Positions 1-7,921 of a stretch of DNA of 64,000 bases are shown here, piece after piece. The first letter of the stretch is position 1; every line of letters starts with the position of its first letter. Source of the DNA: Haloarcula mannanilytica (GTDB lineage Archaea > Halobacteriota > Halobacteria > Halobacteriales > Haloarculaceae); contig NZ_BIXZ01000008.1 in NCBI RefSeq assembly GCF_005406125.1, forward strand, positions 94,459 to 158,458, written 5' to 3'. Below the pieces are notes generated by a model that saw only the letters and a program-made list of their open reading frames with translations, did not search any database and was not told where the DNA came from. The position numbers were made by a program, and so were the translations under genes.

Positions 1-504
1 CGCCTCGGACACCGCGGTTTCGAGTTCCTGCTCACCGGGCGGGTCCGGGAGGACATCACGGGCCACATCTACGTCGAAGCCGCCAGGATAGCTCCGGGCT
101 GTCCGGATCGCCACAGGAGCAAGGTGTTCAGCTACGATAGTGGTCGTGATGTACGACGCGATGTCGCCCGCGTCGTGCCCGCCGGCACCGTCGGCGACCA
201 CAAACACGCCGGCCGAGCGGTTCATCGGCCGACTGTCGCCGTCAGTGTCGGGCGTATCTGTCTCATCCGTCTCAGACGTATCCGTATTGTCCGTCTCAGA
301 CGTTTCTGTATCAGCAGCGTCCGCCGCTATCGCAGCGTCGGCTGTCCCGTCGCCCGCTGTAGGCGCGTTCGGGGACCGTGACCTGTCCTGGCCGCGGTAC
401 CCGTCCCGGTGTCCCTCCTCGAACACCACCAGTGAGACGCTGTCCTCGTTGATACCCTGTCCTCGCTTCCTGTCACCGATGTCGTAATTCGTGCTGTATC
501 TCAT
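1..504 (-). CDS. PP2C-family protein phosphatase, partial (C-terminus beyond window)
   Basis: The minus-strand frame starts at the ATG at 504-502, which overlaps the stop of the upstream kinase gene (ATGA), and stays open for 168 codons to the window edge. The visible part has the N-terminal PP2C signatures: NEDS at residues 19-22 and ADGAGGHDAG at 104-113, whose Asp and Gly belong to the metal-binding site. These enzymes remove phosphate from Ser/Thr using Mn/Mg. Residues 36-95 are an unusual Thr/Asp/Ser-rich low-complexity insert between the two motifs, where most PP2Cs have a short loop. It is the third member of a vWA-kinase-phosphatase set and probably reverses the neighbouring kinase. 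Confidence 0.85.
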   Translation of the reverse strand, partial: MRYSTNYDIGDRKRGQGINEDSVSLVVFEEGHRDGYRGQDRSRSPNAPTAGDGTADAAIAADAADTETSETDNTDTSETDETDTPDTDGDSRPMNRSAGVFVVADGAGGHDAGDIASYITTTIVAEHLAPVAIRTARSYPGGFDVDVARDVLPDPPGEQELETAVSEA

Positions 505-1739
505 GACTCCTCCGGATGGAACTCGAACGTGACGCCGTAGGTCGGATGGACGAGCGACACCAGGTCACCGTCCGTGAGTTCGACCGACTCCGGCGGGACG
601 TTGCCGTGCCTGTCGGTCGGGTCCTCGCCCTCGGAGCGCAGGCGGTCGCGCCCGGGTGTCGAAAGAACCCGTTGCCAGCCGGCCCCTTTCTGGACGAACG
701 TGCCGTTGAGGCTCCGGTCGTGGAGGTACCAGTCGCCGTCCTCGATGTCGAACTGGACCTGCACAGAGGAGATGTACTCCCCCTGTGGGTCCTCAATTGT
801 TATCGATGCGGGGGGACCGTTCGCCCCTTCTCGGCCGATGGTATCACCGGGTTCAACCGTGAACTGCCGGTCAGCCTGGATATACGTCACCGACGCCGTC
901 GCGGGCGGCGTGGGGTCGCGCCGTTCGAGAACCTGTTTGAGAACTGTCGCGTTCCGGTATCGGTCCCGGTAATGCGTCTGCGTGGCCCGTTCGACGATTT
1001 CCGCCAGGTAGTCCTCGCAGTCGGCCCCGAAATTTTGGGGGTTCACGCCGTCTTTCTTCGGGACGCTGCCCTTGAGCAGGAACAGGAGTATCTTCCCGAT
1101 GGAATACACGTCCGACCACGGTCCCTGCCGAACGTCGGTCCGGCTGGCCTCGGCGACTTCGCGGGGCTTGAACGGCCCCAGAATCGTCGTCCCAGTGTTC
1201 CCGGAAGACGGGTCTCCCGTCGCGTCGAACCCCGTCGCCGTGTTGAAATCGATGAGCGTGGGTGTGATATCCGGCGTAAGCATCACGTTCTCGGGTTTCA
1301 GATCCCGATAGACGATTTCATTCTCGTGGAGAAAGCCCATCGCGTCACAGAGGTCGATGCCGATCTGGCGGACCTGCTCGCTGTCGTCGATTGGCCCGTG
1401 CTGGTCGATGACCTCGTCGAGTTCGATCCCGTCGACGATTAGCTGGACGACCAGGAACGGAACGTCGCGCTCCGTGACCTGGTCGTAGTAGTCCATCACG
1501 TTCTCGTGGCCGCCGGCCCGACGGATGCGCTCAAGCGAACCGACCTCCTTTTTGAAGTACTCCTCGATGATGTCGGGGTCGTTCTGGGACTCGGTGTAGT
1601 TGGGGTATTTAACGGCAACCGTCTCGCCCGTCTCGATGTCTCTGGCGCGGAACGCCTTCGCGAACCCGCCTTTGCCGAGGAACTCACCGAGTTCGTACCG
1701 GCCGGCGATGACATCACCGCTTTCAGGTTCCCAGGTCAT
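501..1739 (-). CDS. Ser/Thr protein kinase with C-terminal FHA domain
   Basis: 412 residues. The Hanks-type kinase domain covers about 1-270: a Gly loop with GKGGFAKAF (22-30), Lys44 in VAVK, Glu65, the catalytic loop YRDLKPEN (144-151) and DFN (164-166) in place of DFG. Residues about 295-400 form an FHA fold with GREGA and SLNGTFV, although the usual Ser-x-x-His is changed to SSVQ, so phosphothreonine binding may be altered. The protein is cytosolic, with no membrane segment. It lies between a vWA gene and a PP2C gene on the same strand and overlaps the PP2C start by four bases, so phosphorylation and dephosphorylation are probably made together. Confidence 0.9.
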   Translation of the reverse strand: MTWEPESGDVIAGRYELGEFLGKGGFAKAFRARDIETGETVAVKYPNYTESQNDPDIIEEYFKKEVGSLERIRRAGGHENVMDYYDQVTERDVPFLVVQLIVDGIELDEVIDQHGPIDDSEQVRQIGIDLCDAMGFLHENEIVYRDLKPENVMLTPDITPTLIDFNTATGFDATGDPSSGNTGTTILGPFKPREVAEASRTDVRQGPWSDVYSIGKILLFLLKGSVPKKDGVNPQNFGADCEDYLAEIVERATQTHYRDRYRNATVLKQVLERRDPTPPATASVTYIQADRQFTVEPGDTIGREGANGPPASITIEDPQGEYISSVQVQFDIEDGDWYLHDRSLNGTFVQKGAGWQRVLSTPGRDRLRSEGEDPTDRHGNVPPESVELTDGDLVSLVHPTYGVTFEFHPEES

Positions 1740-1795
1740 GCGTCAGTTGTCGCTCCAACCTGCGACGCCGCTGCCGACCCCGTGGGCTGTTGGAG

Positions 1796-2980
1796 TCACT
1801 TCTGGATGCCGTCGTCAGTGACGATCTTCGTCGCCTTGTTCTGTTCCTTGCGGCCACCTTCCATCACAATCTGTGTCTCCCGCTCGGCCGTTTGGACGGC
1901 CTCGGTGTCCTCGCCGTGGATGCGCGTCATCCGCTCTAGCTGGGTCTGTGCCTCGGCGACGTTGCCCTTGCCGAGTTCGGTCTTGATGACCGTCTGGCGG
2001 TGGTCCACGTCGACCTGTTCGTTGTGTTCGGCCAGTTTCGCCTCGTCTTCGGTGTAATCAACCGTGATGGATTCCCTGGTCGTCTCACCACCGGCATTCA
2101 GCGTGACATCGGCCAGGGACACCGAGTCCCGAAGGTCGTGGGCTGGTGCGTGGATCTTCAGTACGACCCGCTGTGTCTCCCGTTCGAGGAGGTCGGGCAG
2201 CGGCACGACGGCCGCGTTGTCCTCCCAGTCAGGGTCCACGGACTGGGTCTGTGGGAGCGACCGATACACCTCGCTGACCTCGACGCCGTCGGCCACGTCA
2301 AGTTCGAGGCGGGCGTCGGGCGCGACGACGGTACCGGCCTCTTCGACCGCGTCGCCGAAGAACGACTCGATGTCACCGGCGGCATCCAGATGGGTCCATT
2401 CGCCGCGGGCCACGGTCCCGAGCGTCCGGATGGTCTCCTCGCGGTAGTCGCTCCCGATGCCGGCCGCCTTTATTCGGATGCCCTCGCTGTCGATTTCGCG
2501 GGCCAGTTCGCCAAACGCCTCCGGGTCGTGGGAGTTGTCTTTCCCGTCAGAGAGGAGCAGGACCCGCCGGGCCGTGCTGTCGTCGCTGGGCAAATCACGC
2601 AGCGATGCCTTCGCTTCCAGCAGGCCGCTGTACATGTCGGTGCCGCCGCCGGCGGAGATATCGGCGACCGCGTCCACTGCCGTCTCGCGTGAAAGCGTCC
2701 CCCACCGCGTCGGCTCCAGTACCGTCGTGACCTCGTTGTCGAAGGCGATGATCGAGATGTAGTCGTCCTCGTCGAGCAGTCCGAACACCCACTCAGCGCC
2801 CGCGCGCGCCTGCTTGATGTCGTCGCCCGCCATCGACCCGCTCGCGTCGATGCAGAGAGCGATCTGTCGCGTGGGTTGTTCCTCCAGCCGTCCGGGTTCG
2901 ACTTCGATTTCAGCGGTCAGTTTCGCCCCACCCGTCGGCACGTAGGGTCGGTTGACCTCACTCACGAGGGTAGCGGTCAT
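1796..2980 (-). CDS. vWA domain protein, TerY-like partner of the kinase/phosphatase pair
   Basis: 394 residues. The von Willebrand A domain begins near residue 38. Its MIDAS metal site is complete: DASGSM (Asp45, Ser47, Ser49), a Thr in GGGTDMYSG and an Asp in LLLSDGKD. The rest is beta-rich, followed by a charged helical tail. There is no signal peptide, so it acts in the cytosol. It is the first gene of the kinase/PP2C operon and lies 56 bases before the kinase. A vWA-kinase-PP2C set is known as the TerY-P triad in tellurite/stress-response neighbourhoods. Assignment of this protein as the phosphorylated scaffold is inference from that context. Confidence 0.85.
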   Translation of the reverse strand: MTATLVSEVNRPYVPTGGAKLTAEIEVEPGRLEEQPTRQIALCIDASGSMAGDDIKQARAGAEWVFGLLDEDDYISIIAFDNEVTTVLEPTRWGTLSRETAVDAVADISAGGGTDMYSGLLEAKASLRDLPSDDSTARRVLLLSDGKDNSHDPEAFGELAREIDSEGIRIKAAGIGSDYREETIRTLGTVARGEWTHLDAAGDIESFFGDAVEEAGTVVAPDARLELDVADGVEVSEVYRSLPQTQSVDPDWEDNAAVVPLPDLLERETQRVVLKIHAPAHDLRDSVSLADVTLNAGGETTRESITVDYTEDEAKLAEHNEQVDVDHRQTVIKTELGKGNVAEAQTQLERMTRIHGEDTEAVQTAERETQIVMEGGRKEQNKATKIVTDDGIQK

Positions 2981-3003
2981 ACTGTTAGTTGGGTCATACG
3001 GAG

Positions 3004-3034
3004 TAATTATATGTTTCCCTCAAATCGAGGGAAA
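3004..3034 (-). promoter_or_regulatory. Promoter and dyad operator candidate of the vWA-kinase-PP2C operon
   Basis: On the minus strand, a perfect inverted repeat (TTTCCCTC, 5-base spacer, GAGGGAAA; 3014-3034) abuts a TATA-like box (3004-3012), which lies about 28 bases before the vWA ATG at 2980. The dyad occupies the BRE/upstream position, where a regulator could help or block TFB binding. No gene reads into it from the other side, so a terminator is less likely. Confidence 0.6.
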
Positions 3035-3084
3035 AAAGGTCCACCCGCTACTCGGGCCGGTAGTCTGTAGCTACCAGCTGTCTC

Positions 3085-3708
3085 TCAGTAGTAGGTGCTA
3101 CCTACATCACCTGTCTCGACTCGATTCCCGACCCAGAGAAGTGTGCCGAGCAGTGCCACGACAGTGATAGGGAGGAGCCACTGAAACAGCGAGAGGATTC
3201 CAGCGCTCGCCTGAACACCGACGACAAGCAGAACGGTCGGACCACAGCAGGCGAATCCAGAGAGCAGACCCGGCAGGCCCGCCGCGGCCCCTGCGCCTGG
3301 GCCGAGACGGCAGGCTGACGGGCCGCGCCACGCAACGACGGAGACGGCCAAGTTGAGTCCGACCAGGGTTGCCAGGACGCCGCCAAGCAGGATGTTCAGC
3401 GGCGCGACGAGCAGTTCGACCGGGCCGGCGACTACCAGCGCGACCGGTTCCCACTGGAACGGTCCGACCTGCCGGAACGCACGAGTGAGGGGGTTACTGA
3501 CGACTGAGATCTCGTATCCAGGCTGGCCGAACCCGAGGTGTCTGAGGCCGACGAGATACGACAGGAAGTACGACAGTCCCGTCACGCCCAGCGTTACTCG
3601 CCCGTCGTTGCGGGTGAGTGCCCCCCGGAGCGCGATAGCCGTCCTCCGAAGCAAGCCTTCGATTCTGGCGGCTATACCGGGCTCACTCGGCGTGCTGTCA
3701 GTCGACAT
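3085..3708 (-). CDS. Multi-pass membrane protein with vicinal Cys-Cys in a transmembrane helix
   Basis: 207 residues from the ATG at 3708, which overlaps the end of the DUF3179 gene by 11 bases. About five hydrophobic helices are visible. The fourth contains FACCGPTVLLVVGV, a paired Cys followed by Gly-Pro inside the membrane, reminiscent of the Cys pair in the first helix of MerT-type metal transporters, though there is no overall match that I recognise. The loop before it carries another Cys (SACRLGPG). It is translationally coupled to the DUF3179 lipoprotein, so the two probably act together at the membrane. Function unknown. Confidence 0.7.
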   Translation of the reverse strand: MSTDSTPSEPGIAARIEGLLRRTAIALRGALTRNDGRVTLGVTGLSYFLSYLVGLRHLGFGQPGYEISVVSNPLTRAFRQVGPFQWEPVALVVAGPVELLVAPLNILLGGVLATLVGLNLAVSVVAWRGPSACRLGPGAGAAAGLPGLLSGFACCGPTVLLVVGVQASAGILSLFQWLLPITVVALLGTLLWVGNRVETGDVGSTYY

Positions 3709-4822
3709 ACGCACTCCCCGGATAGAAGCCAGCCCAGGCGAACCACATCGCATCGAAGGCCAGTGAGCGGTCCAGCGGCAGTGAATCGGCGTCGTGTGTC
3801 GTTCCGTCAATCACGTAGCCGCCATCTGTCGCTTCGACCGTCACCGACCCCGGGTTCGCGTAGACGTAGCCAGTCTCTAAGGCGGTGTCGGCAACGGCCA
3901 CGTACGGTGTGTCCTCGATGCGGCCGGTCAGCACACGCTGCCTGAGCAGCGTCTCCTTGTCGAACGCAATCGCCCCGACCGCTGTCCGGGACCCGATAAC
4001 GACGGCCTTCGGATGGGCACGCCCATCGCTTTGCAGCGGTTCGAACAGCGTCCGAGTACTCGAATAGTAGCCACGCGTCTCGTTGTACTGGCCGTACGGA
4101 TCGACACCATACCGCCGTGAGAAGCCGGTGTCTTCGGTCAGGACAGCGGTTTCCGGAAAGGCGCTGGACCAGCGTTTCCACGTCGTCCAAATCACTCGGA
4201 ACTCCTGCAGCGACTCGCCCGTTAGTGGGCCTTTAATCGCCGTCGCCAGCATCTGTGGCCACCAGCTATCGGTGCCCCGGTCGTACATCGTCAGATTCGA
4301 GTTCACCAGCCGTCCGGAGACGCCGAACTCTGTCGGGCCGCGTTCGAACCCCTGTGCAGTGCCCGTCAGCGGGCAGTAGGTGATGGCGACAGAATCGCCG
4401 GCGATAGTGTCGTTGACGATCTCGTGGTGGACAAGAATGTACTGCGGGTACGCTTTCGCTTCCCCATCGCGGACCACGCCGAACACTGGGTCGTCCGGAT
4501 CGAGCGTTTCCGGTGGCGTGTCGGCAAACGTCGGGTCGTCGATGGCCGGGATCCCGTCCTTGGGAACGCCGCCGCTGACAATGCTCTCTTCGAGAGTCCT
4601 AATGTCGTAGTCCAGATACAGTCGGCTGTCAGCTGTCGGCGGTTTGGACCCGTCGGACTGGTCGGTTGCCGTCGACACTGCGCTGGGCCCGGTATCGGCT
4701 CCGGACGCGGAACCGGTCCCAGCGGATTCAGCACCCGAATTGTCGTCTCCCACACAGCCGGCGCTGCCGAGAGTCACACCGGTACCGAACGTAACGAGAA
4801 GTTGCCGACGGGAGAGCCCCAT
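3698..4822 (-). CDS. DUF3179 domain lipoprotein (Tat-exported)
   Basis: 374 residues from the ATG at 4822; a GTG eight codons upstream is possible but would bury the signal. The N-terminus MGLSRRQLLV...GSAGCVG is a twin-arginine signal with a lipobox Cys, so the protein is anchored outside the membrane. A Ser/Thr/Gly/Asp-rich linker follows. The body has DUF3179 hallmarks: VFGVVRDGEAKAYP, YCPLTGTAQGF and a GVSGRLVNSNLTMYDRGTDSWW stretch. The family's reaction is unknown. The conserved Cys in YCPLTG is a candidate functional residue. It overlaps the downstream membrane protein with the CC motif. Confidence 0.85.
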   Translation of the reverse strand: MGLSRRQLLVTFGTGVTLGSAGCVGDDNSGAESAGTGSASGADTGPSAVSTATDQSDGSKPPTADSRLYLDYDIRTLEESIVSGGVPKDGIPAIDDPTFADTPPETLDPDDPVFGVVRDGEAKAYPQYILVHHEIVNDTIAGDSVAITYCPLTGTAQGFERGPTEFGVSGRLVNSNLTMYDRGTDSWWPQMLATAIKGPLTGESLQEFRVIWTTWKRWSSAFPETAVLTEDTGFSRRYGVDPYGQYNETRGYYSSTRTLFEPLQSDGRAHPKAVVIGSRTAVGAIAFDKETLLRQRVLTGRIEDTPYVAVADTALETGYVYANPGSVTVEATDGGYVIDGTTHDADSLPLDRSLAFDAMWFAWAGFYPGSAYVD

Positions 4823-4918
4823 ACAGTGTGTGAGTTTGCCAACCACTAAGTCTCGCGGTGAGGGGCCGGTAACTCCCTGTCTGTCCGCTCACCGCGGCAA
4901 GTACCGCGGCCGAACCAT

Positions 4919-5557
4919 CTAGCTGACGAGGTCAGCGACAAGCGATGAGACGTATTCCATTTCGTCCTCGTTTACGCCATGGCCCATTCCCTCGTAGATG
5001 CGTTCCTCTACGTCTCCGTTCAGTTGTTCGAAGACCGAAGCGGTGACATGAACGCGTTCCTCGGGGATATGCGGATCAACGTCGCTACAGCCCAGAAACA
5101 CCGGCGTCTCCTCGATGTCACCCTCGTACTCACTTTCGTCGATGGTTTCGCCGATGAGACCGCCACTGAGGGCCACCAGGCCGCCGTAGCGTTGTGGGTT
5201 GCGGGCGACGAACTCGCTTGCGAGACAGGCACCTTGTGAGAAGCCCAAGACGAGGACTTGCTTGGTCGGGATTCCGGCTTGCTCTGCTTCGGTGATAGCG
5301 TCCTCGATGGTTTGCAGTCCCGATGTCCGACCGGGTTCGTTCTGCTCGACCGGCGAGAGGAAGGAGTTGGGGTACCAGGTGTTGCGCGCGGCCTGGGGTG
5401 CAAGCAGTGCCAGCCCCTCCTGCTGGAACTCCGCCCCCATCTGGACGATACTTCGGGCAGTCGCACCTCGGCCGTGGACCAGTATCGCGGCCGCGCTGGC
5501 CTCTGACAGCGCAGTTCCCGCGGTTACGAGCTGTTGGTCCTGGTGTGGGCCGCTCAT
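4919..5557 (-). CDS. Alpha/beta hydrolase, phospholipase/carboxylesterase (YodD/MhqD-like)
   Basis: 212 residues. ILVHGRGA is the oxyanion-hole region near residue 28, GFSQGA holds the nucleophile Ser near 110, DPHIPEERV holds the acid Asp and GMGHGVNEDE the catalytic His. Size and motifs fit the small cytosolic carboxylesterase family that includes bacterial YodD/MhqD. The open frame continues far upstream without a stop, but the ATG at 5557 fits the family start. The gene lies downstream of a two-domain ring-cleaving dioxygenase on the same strand, an arrangement like the bacterial mhqED pair for quinone stress. Confidence 0.85.
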   Translation of the reverse strand: MSGPHQDQQLVTAGTALSEASAAAILVHGRGATARSIVQMGAEFQQEGLALLAPQAARNTWYPNSFLSPVEQNEPGRTSGLQTIEDAITEAEQAGIPTKQVLVLGFSQGACLASEFVARNPQRYGGLVALSGGLIGETIDESEYEGDIEETPVFLGCSDVDPHIPEERVHVTASVFEQLNGDVEERIYEGMGHGVNEDEMEYVSSLVADLVS

Positions 5558-5723
5558 CGTTTTTCTCCCAGTTGGTGGCTGCGTCCTGTCAATATTTCCC
5601 GATCTGGTTCTGTTCCCATTCGTCCATCCTCTGAAGCAAGCCGCCGTGCTGTGTGCATACCCCAGGTAGCGGGCGGAGATACTTGACTTGGCACATCGAT
5701 CAGTGTGCCGAAACGTCCCGATT

Positions 5724-6557
5724 TCAGGTTCGCAGTCGGAGTTCGATGTCGTCGCCATCCCGCACCGCGATGCCGGTGTCGGTTTCAGAGACGGCGTAGT
5801 CGGACCGGCGGAGACGCTCGCGTACCGCATCAAGGCTCGTTCGGTCGGGCAGCCGAACCTCGAACCAAGCCAGTCCCTGCCCGTGATGGGGCTCAGATCG
5901 CCCCTGCCAGACGTTGGCGCCGATATGATGGTGGTAGTCGCCGGCCGCCAGAAACACCGCACCGTCGTACGTAGCTCTGACTCGCAATCCGAGTGCGTCG
6001 GCGTAGAATGACCGGGCGGCCGCAACAGACGAGACCTCCAGATGCACGTGTCCGATATCGGACCCGGCGGGCATCGACTGCTCGCCGGTCCCAACGGCGG
6101 AAACGGACTGCATATCAAGCGGTTCTGTCCCCATCTCGACATGCTCGGACGGCGTCTCAGTCCACGACTCCTTGGGCCGGTCCCGGTATATCTCGACGCC
6201 GTTTCCGGCCGGGTCCGATAGATACAGCGCCTCGCTAACGCCGTGATCGGACGCACCGGAGAGCGTCCACACCGATTCGATACGGCGGAGTGCATCACCC
6301 AATGCGGATCGCGACGGAACGCGGAAGGCGATGTGGTACAGCCCGGTCCCTGCCGGACCTCTCGCCGGTGCGTCCGGCCGATGGATCAGTACCAGAAGCT
6401 CCCGGTCGCCCACACCGAGTACCGTCCGGTCTCTGCCCGAATCCAGAACAGTCAGCCCCACGACATCACGATAGAAATCAACGACCGGGGACGACTCAGC
6501 GACGGTCAGCGCCACCCGTCCGATGTCGGATTCCGACGGGAGAGAGGATTTGTCCAT
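5724..6557 (-). CDS. VOC-family ring-cleaving dioxygenase, CatE-like (catechol 2,3-dioxygenase type)
   Basis: 277 residues from the ATG at 6557; earlier in-frame Met codons lie in non-conserved sequence. Two VOC modules are visible: about 10-140 (VALTVAESSPVVDFYRDVVGL ... YHIAFRVPS ... GVEIYRD) and 165-277 (IGHVHLEVSS ... YHHHIGANVW ... DIELRLR). The HVHL His, the YHHHIG His and a C-terminal Glu are the expected Fe(II) ligands. The enzyme should open catechols or hydroquinones with O2. A carboxylesterase-like gene follows 166 bases downstream. Confidence 0.85.
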   Translation of the reverse strand: MDKSSLPSESDIGRVALTVAESSPVVDFYRDVVGLTVLDSGRDRTVLGVGDRELLVLIHRPDAPARGPAGTGLYHIAFRVPSRSALGDALRRIESVWTLSGASDHGVSEALYLSDPAGNGVEIYRDRPKESWTETPSEHVEMGTEPLDMQSVSAVGTGEQSMPAGSDIGHVHLEVSSVAAARSFYADALGLRVRATYDGAVFLAAGDYHHHIGANVWQGRSEPHHGQGLAWFEVRLPDRTSLDAVRERLRRSDYAVSETDTGIAVRDGDDIELRLRT

Positions 6558-6803
6558 ACCGATAGTAGGTGTAGACAGCCTATAATCCTGGGTGACAGCC
6601 GCCCAATCAGCAGTGGAAGAACGCAGCAGTCTCGCACCAGACTGGTCTATCATCGCGGTTCAGGTCGAGAGACCACGTGGACACGCTGTTATAAGGATAA
6701 TAAAATTCAGACACAACTGTTCACAATATATTTCGTTGCAGGAAATATCCATAAACTATTACGGAGTAAAGGCAGAGTCGTGTGTTAACCTTCATCAGAG
6801 TAG

Positions 6804-6811
6804 TACTATAA
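6804..6811 (+). promoter_or_regulatory. TATA-like box of the UPF0058 gene
   Basis: TACTATAA lies about 28-35 bases before the ATG at 6839, at the end of an AT-rich stretch (about 6690-6810). The spacing fits a leaderless transcript. Confidence 0.55.
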
Positions 6812-6838
6812 CCTTCGAGTTGCTACCTTGGGTTGACT

Positions 6839-7075
6839 ATGAAAAAGCAGGAGCTCATCCACCTTCACGGCCTGCTTGCACAGGTACAGAACCACTACGA
6901 AGCCGAATCCGGGACAGAAGTAGACCACGACGAATACGAGGAACTGGGCGTCAAGCCGACATCGATTCACAAGTCGAAAACTGACCACAAGGCCGCTGTC
7001 TTTGCGATTGCTGATGGAATTGCATCTGAAATGTCTGACGAAGCTAAAGAGCCTGTTTCTGCCGCCGCGGACTAA
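6839..7075 (+). CDS. UPF0058 family protein
   Basis: 78 residues starting MKKQELIHLHGLL, the typical opening of the archaeal UPF0058 family. A TTG two codons upstream is in frame, but the ATG matches the family and the TATA spacing. The protein is small, helical and soluble, with several His residues in the first 40 positions. Its function is unknown. It stands alone, between the divergent dioxygenase gene and the convergent UPF0212 gene. Confidence 0.85.
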   Translation: MKKQELIHLHGLLAQVQNHYEAESGTEVDHDEYEELGVKPTSIHKSKTDHKAAVFAIADGIASEMSDEAKEPVSAAAD

Positions 7076-7212
7076 CGCTCGTCCGTAGTTTCTACGCAGT
7101 GTTCCCCGGAGAGCGACGCCATTAGTGACTGGATAACTACTGTCAGGCTCGTATCAGAACCGCCATACGCTCAAGAGGAACGAAGCTACACGACGCTCCC
7201 CGTCGGTCCCGC

Positions 7213-7671
7213 TTACTCGTCGATCAGTTCCTCAAACTCGGGCAACACGTCGTCCGACTCGTCCTCGGATTGGCTCGACGACGAGTCCTCAGCCGACGCT
7301 GTCTCCGTGGACGACTCGCCCTCGTCGGATTCCTCCGGGATCTCCTCGATTTCGAGCACGTCGAGCGGGATGTTTTCGAGCCGTTGCCCGATCTCCTTGC
7401 GGGCGATTCGGGCAGCGTGTTCGTCCCGTTCGACGTTGAACACAGTCATCTCCAGTTCCAGTGCGACGAGGCTCTCGTCTGCAGCGAGGAAGGCCGGTTC
7501 GAGCGTCTCACCGCAGTGCGGGCAGTGGCGATCACCCATGTTGATCTCGACGTAGTTGAGATCGGGATTCAGCATCTCCCCCGTCTTCGAGATGGCGATG
7601 CGAACTGCCTCGTCCGCGGACGCCACGTCGTACACTGGGACTGCGGCCTCGACGACAACTCGGCAATTCAT
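7213..7671 (-). CDS. UPF0212 (DUF555) family protein
   Basis: 152 residues from the ATG at 7671 (MNCRVVVEAAVPVYDV), the usual start; the longer frame to 7779 has no family support. A CPHCGE knuckle near residue 52, together with Cys3, suggests a zinc site. The conserved block AFLAADESLVALELEMTVFNVERDEHAARIARKEIGQRL follows. The last 45 residues are a highly acidic, Ser-rich tail. The family is restricted to archaea and has no known function. Confidence 0.85.
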   Translation of the reverse strand: MNCRVVVEAAVPVYDVASADEAVRIAISKTGEMLNPDLNYVEINMGDRHCPHCGETLEPAFLAADESLVALELEMTVFNVERDEHAARIARKEIGQRLENIPLDVLEIEEIPEESDEGESSTETASAEDSSSSQSEDESDDVLPEFEELIDE

Positions 7672-7921
7672 ACACGCATGTTCGTTTTCCAATATAATGA
7701 AGGTTAGCCCTGAATCGGGGATCACCCCACACCCCATATATCGTGGTATAGAAGGACGGAAAGCACCGTTGAGTACCACAGGCGCGAGCGACGCGAGACA
7801 TCACAACGGCAAAAATCAGTGACAGATGGAACAGATATAAAGACTGCTGGTGGAGAGATGCCACCAAGCGTGTGAACGGAACTCGTAACGCCATTACCTG
7901 CGGGACCGTTCCGAACAGACA

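Noticed and set aside
5558..6298. Long upstream extension of the hydrolase frame (459 codons in all)
   Set aside because: The extension runs antisense-in-frame to the real dioxygenase gene, has high Arg/Pro content and no family match; the hydrolase begins at 5557.
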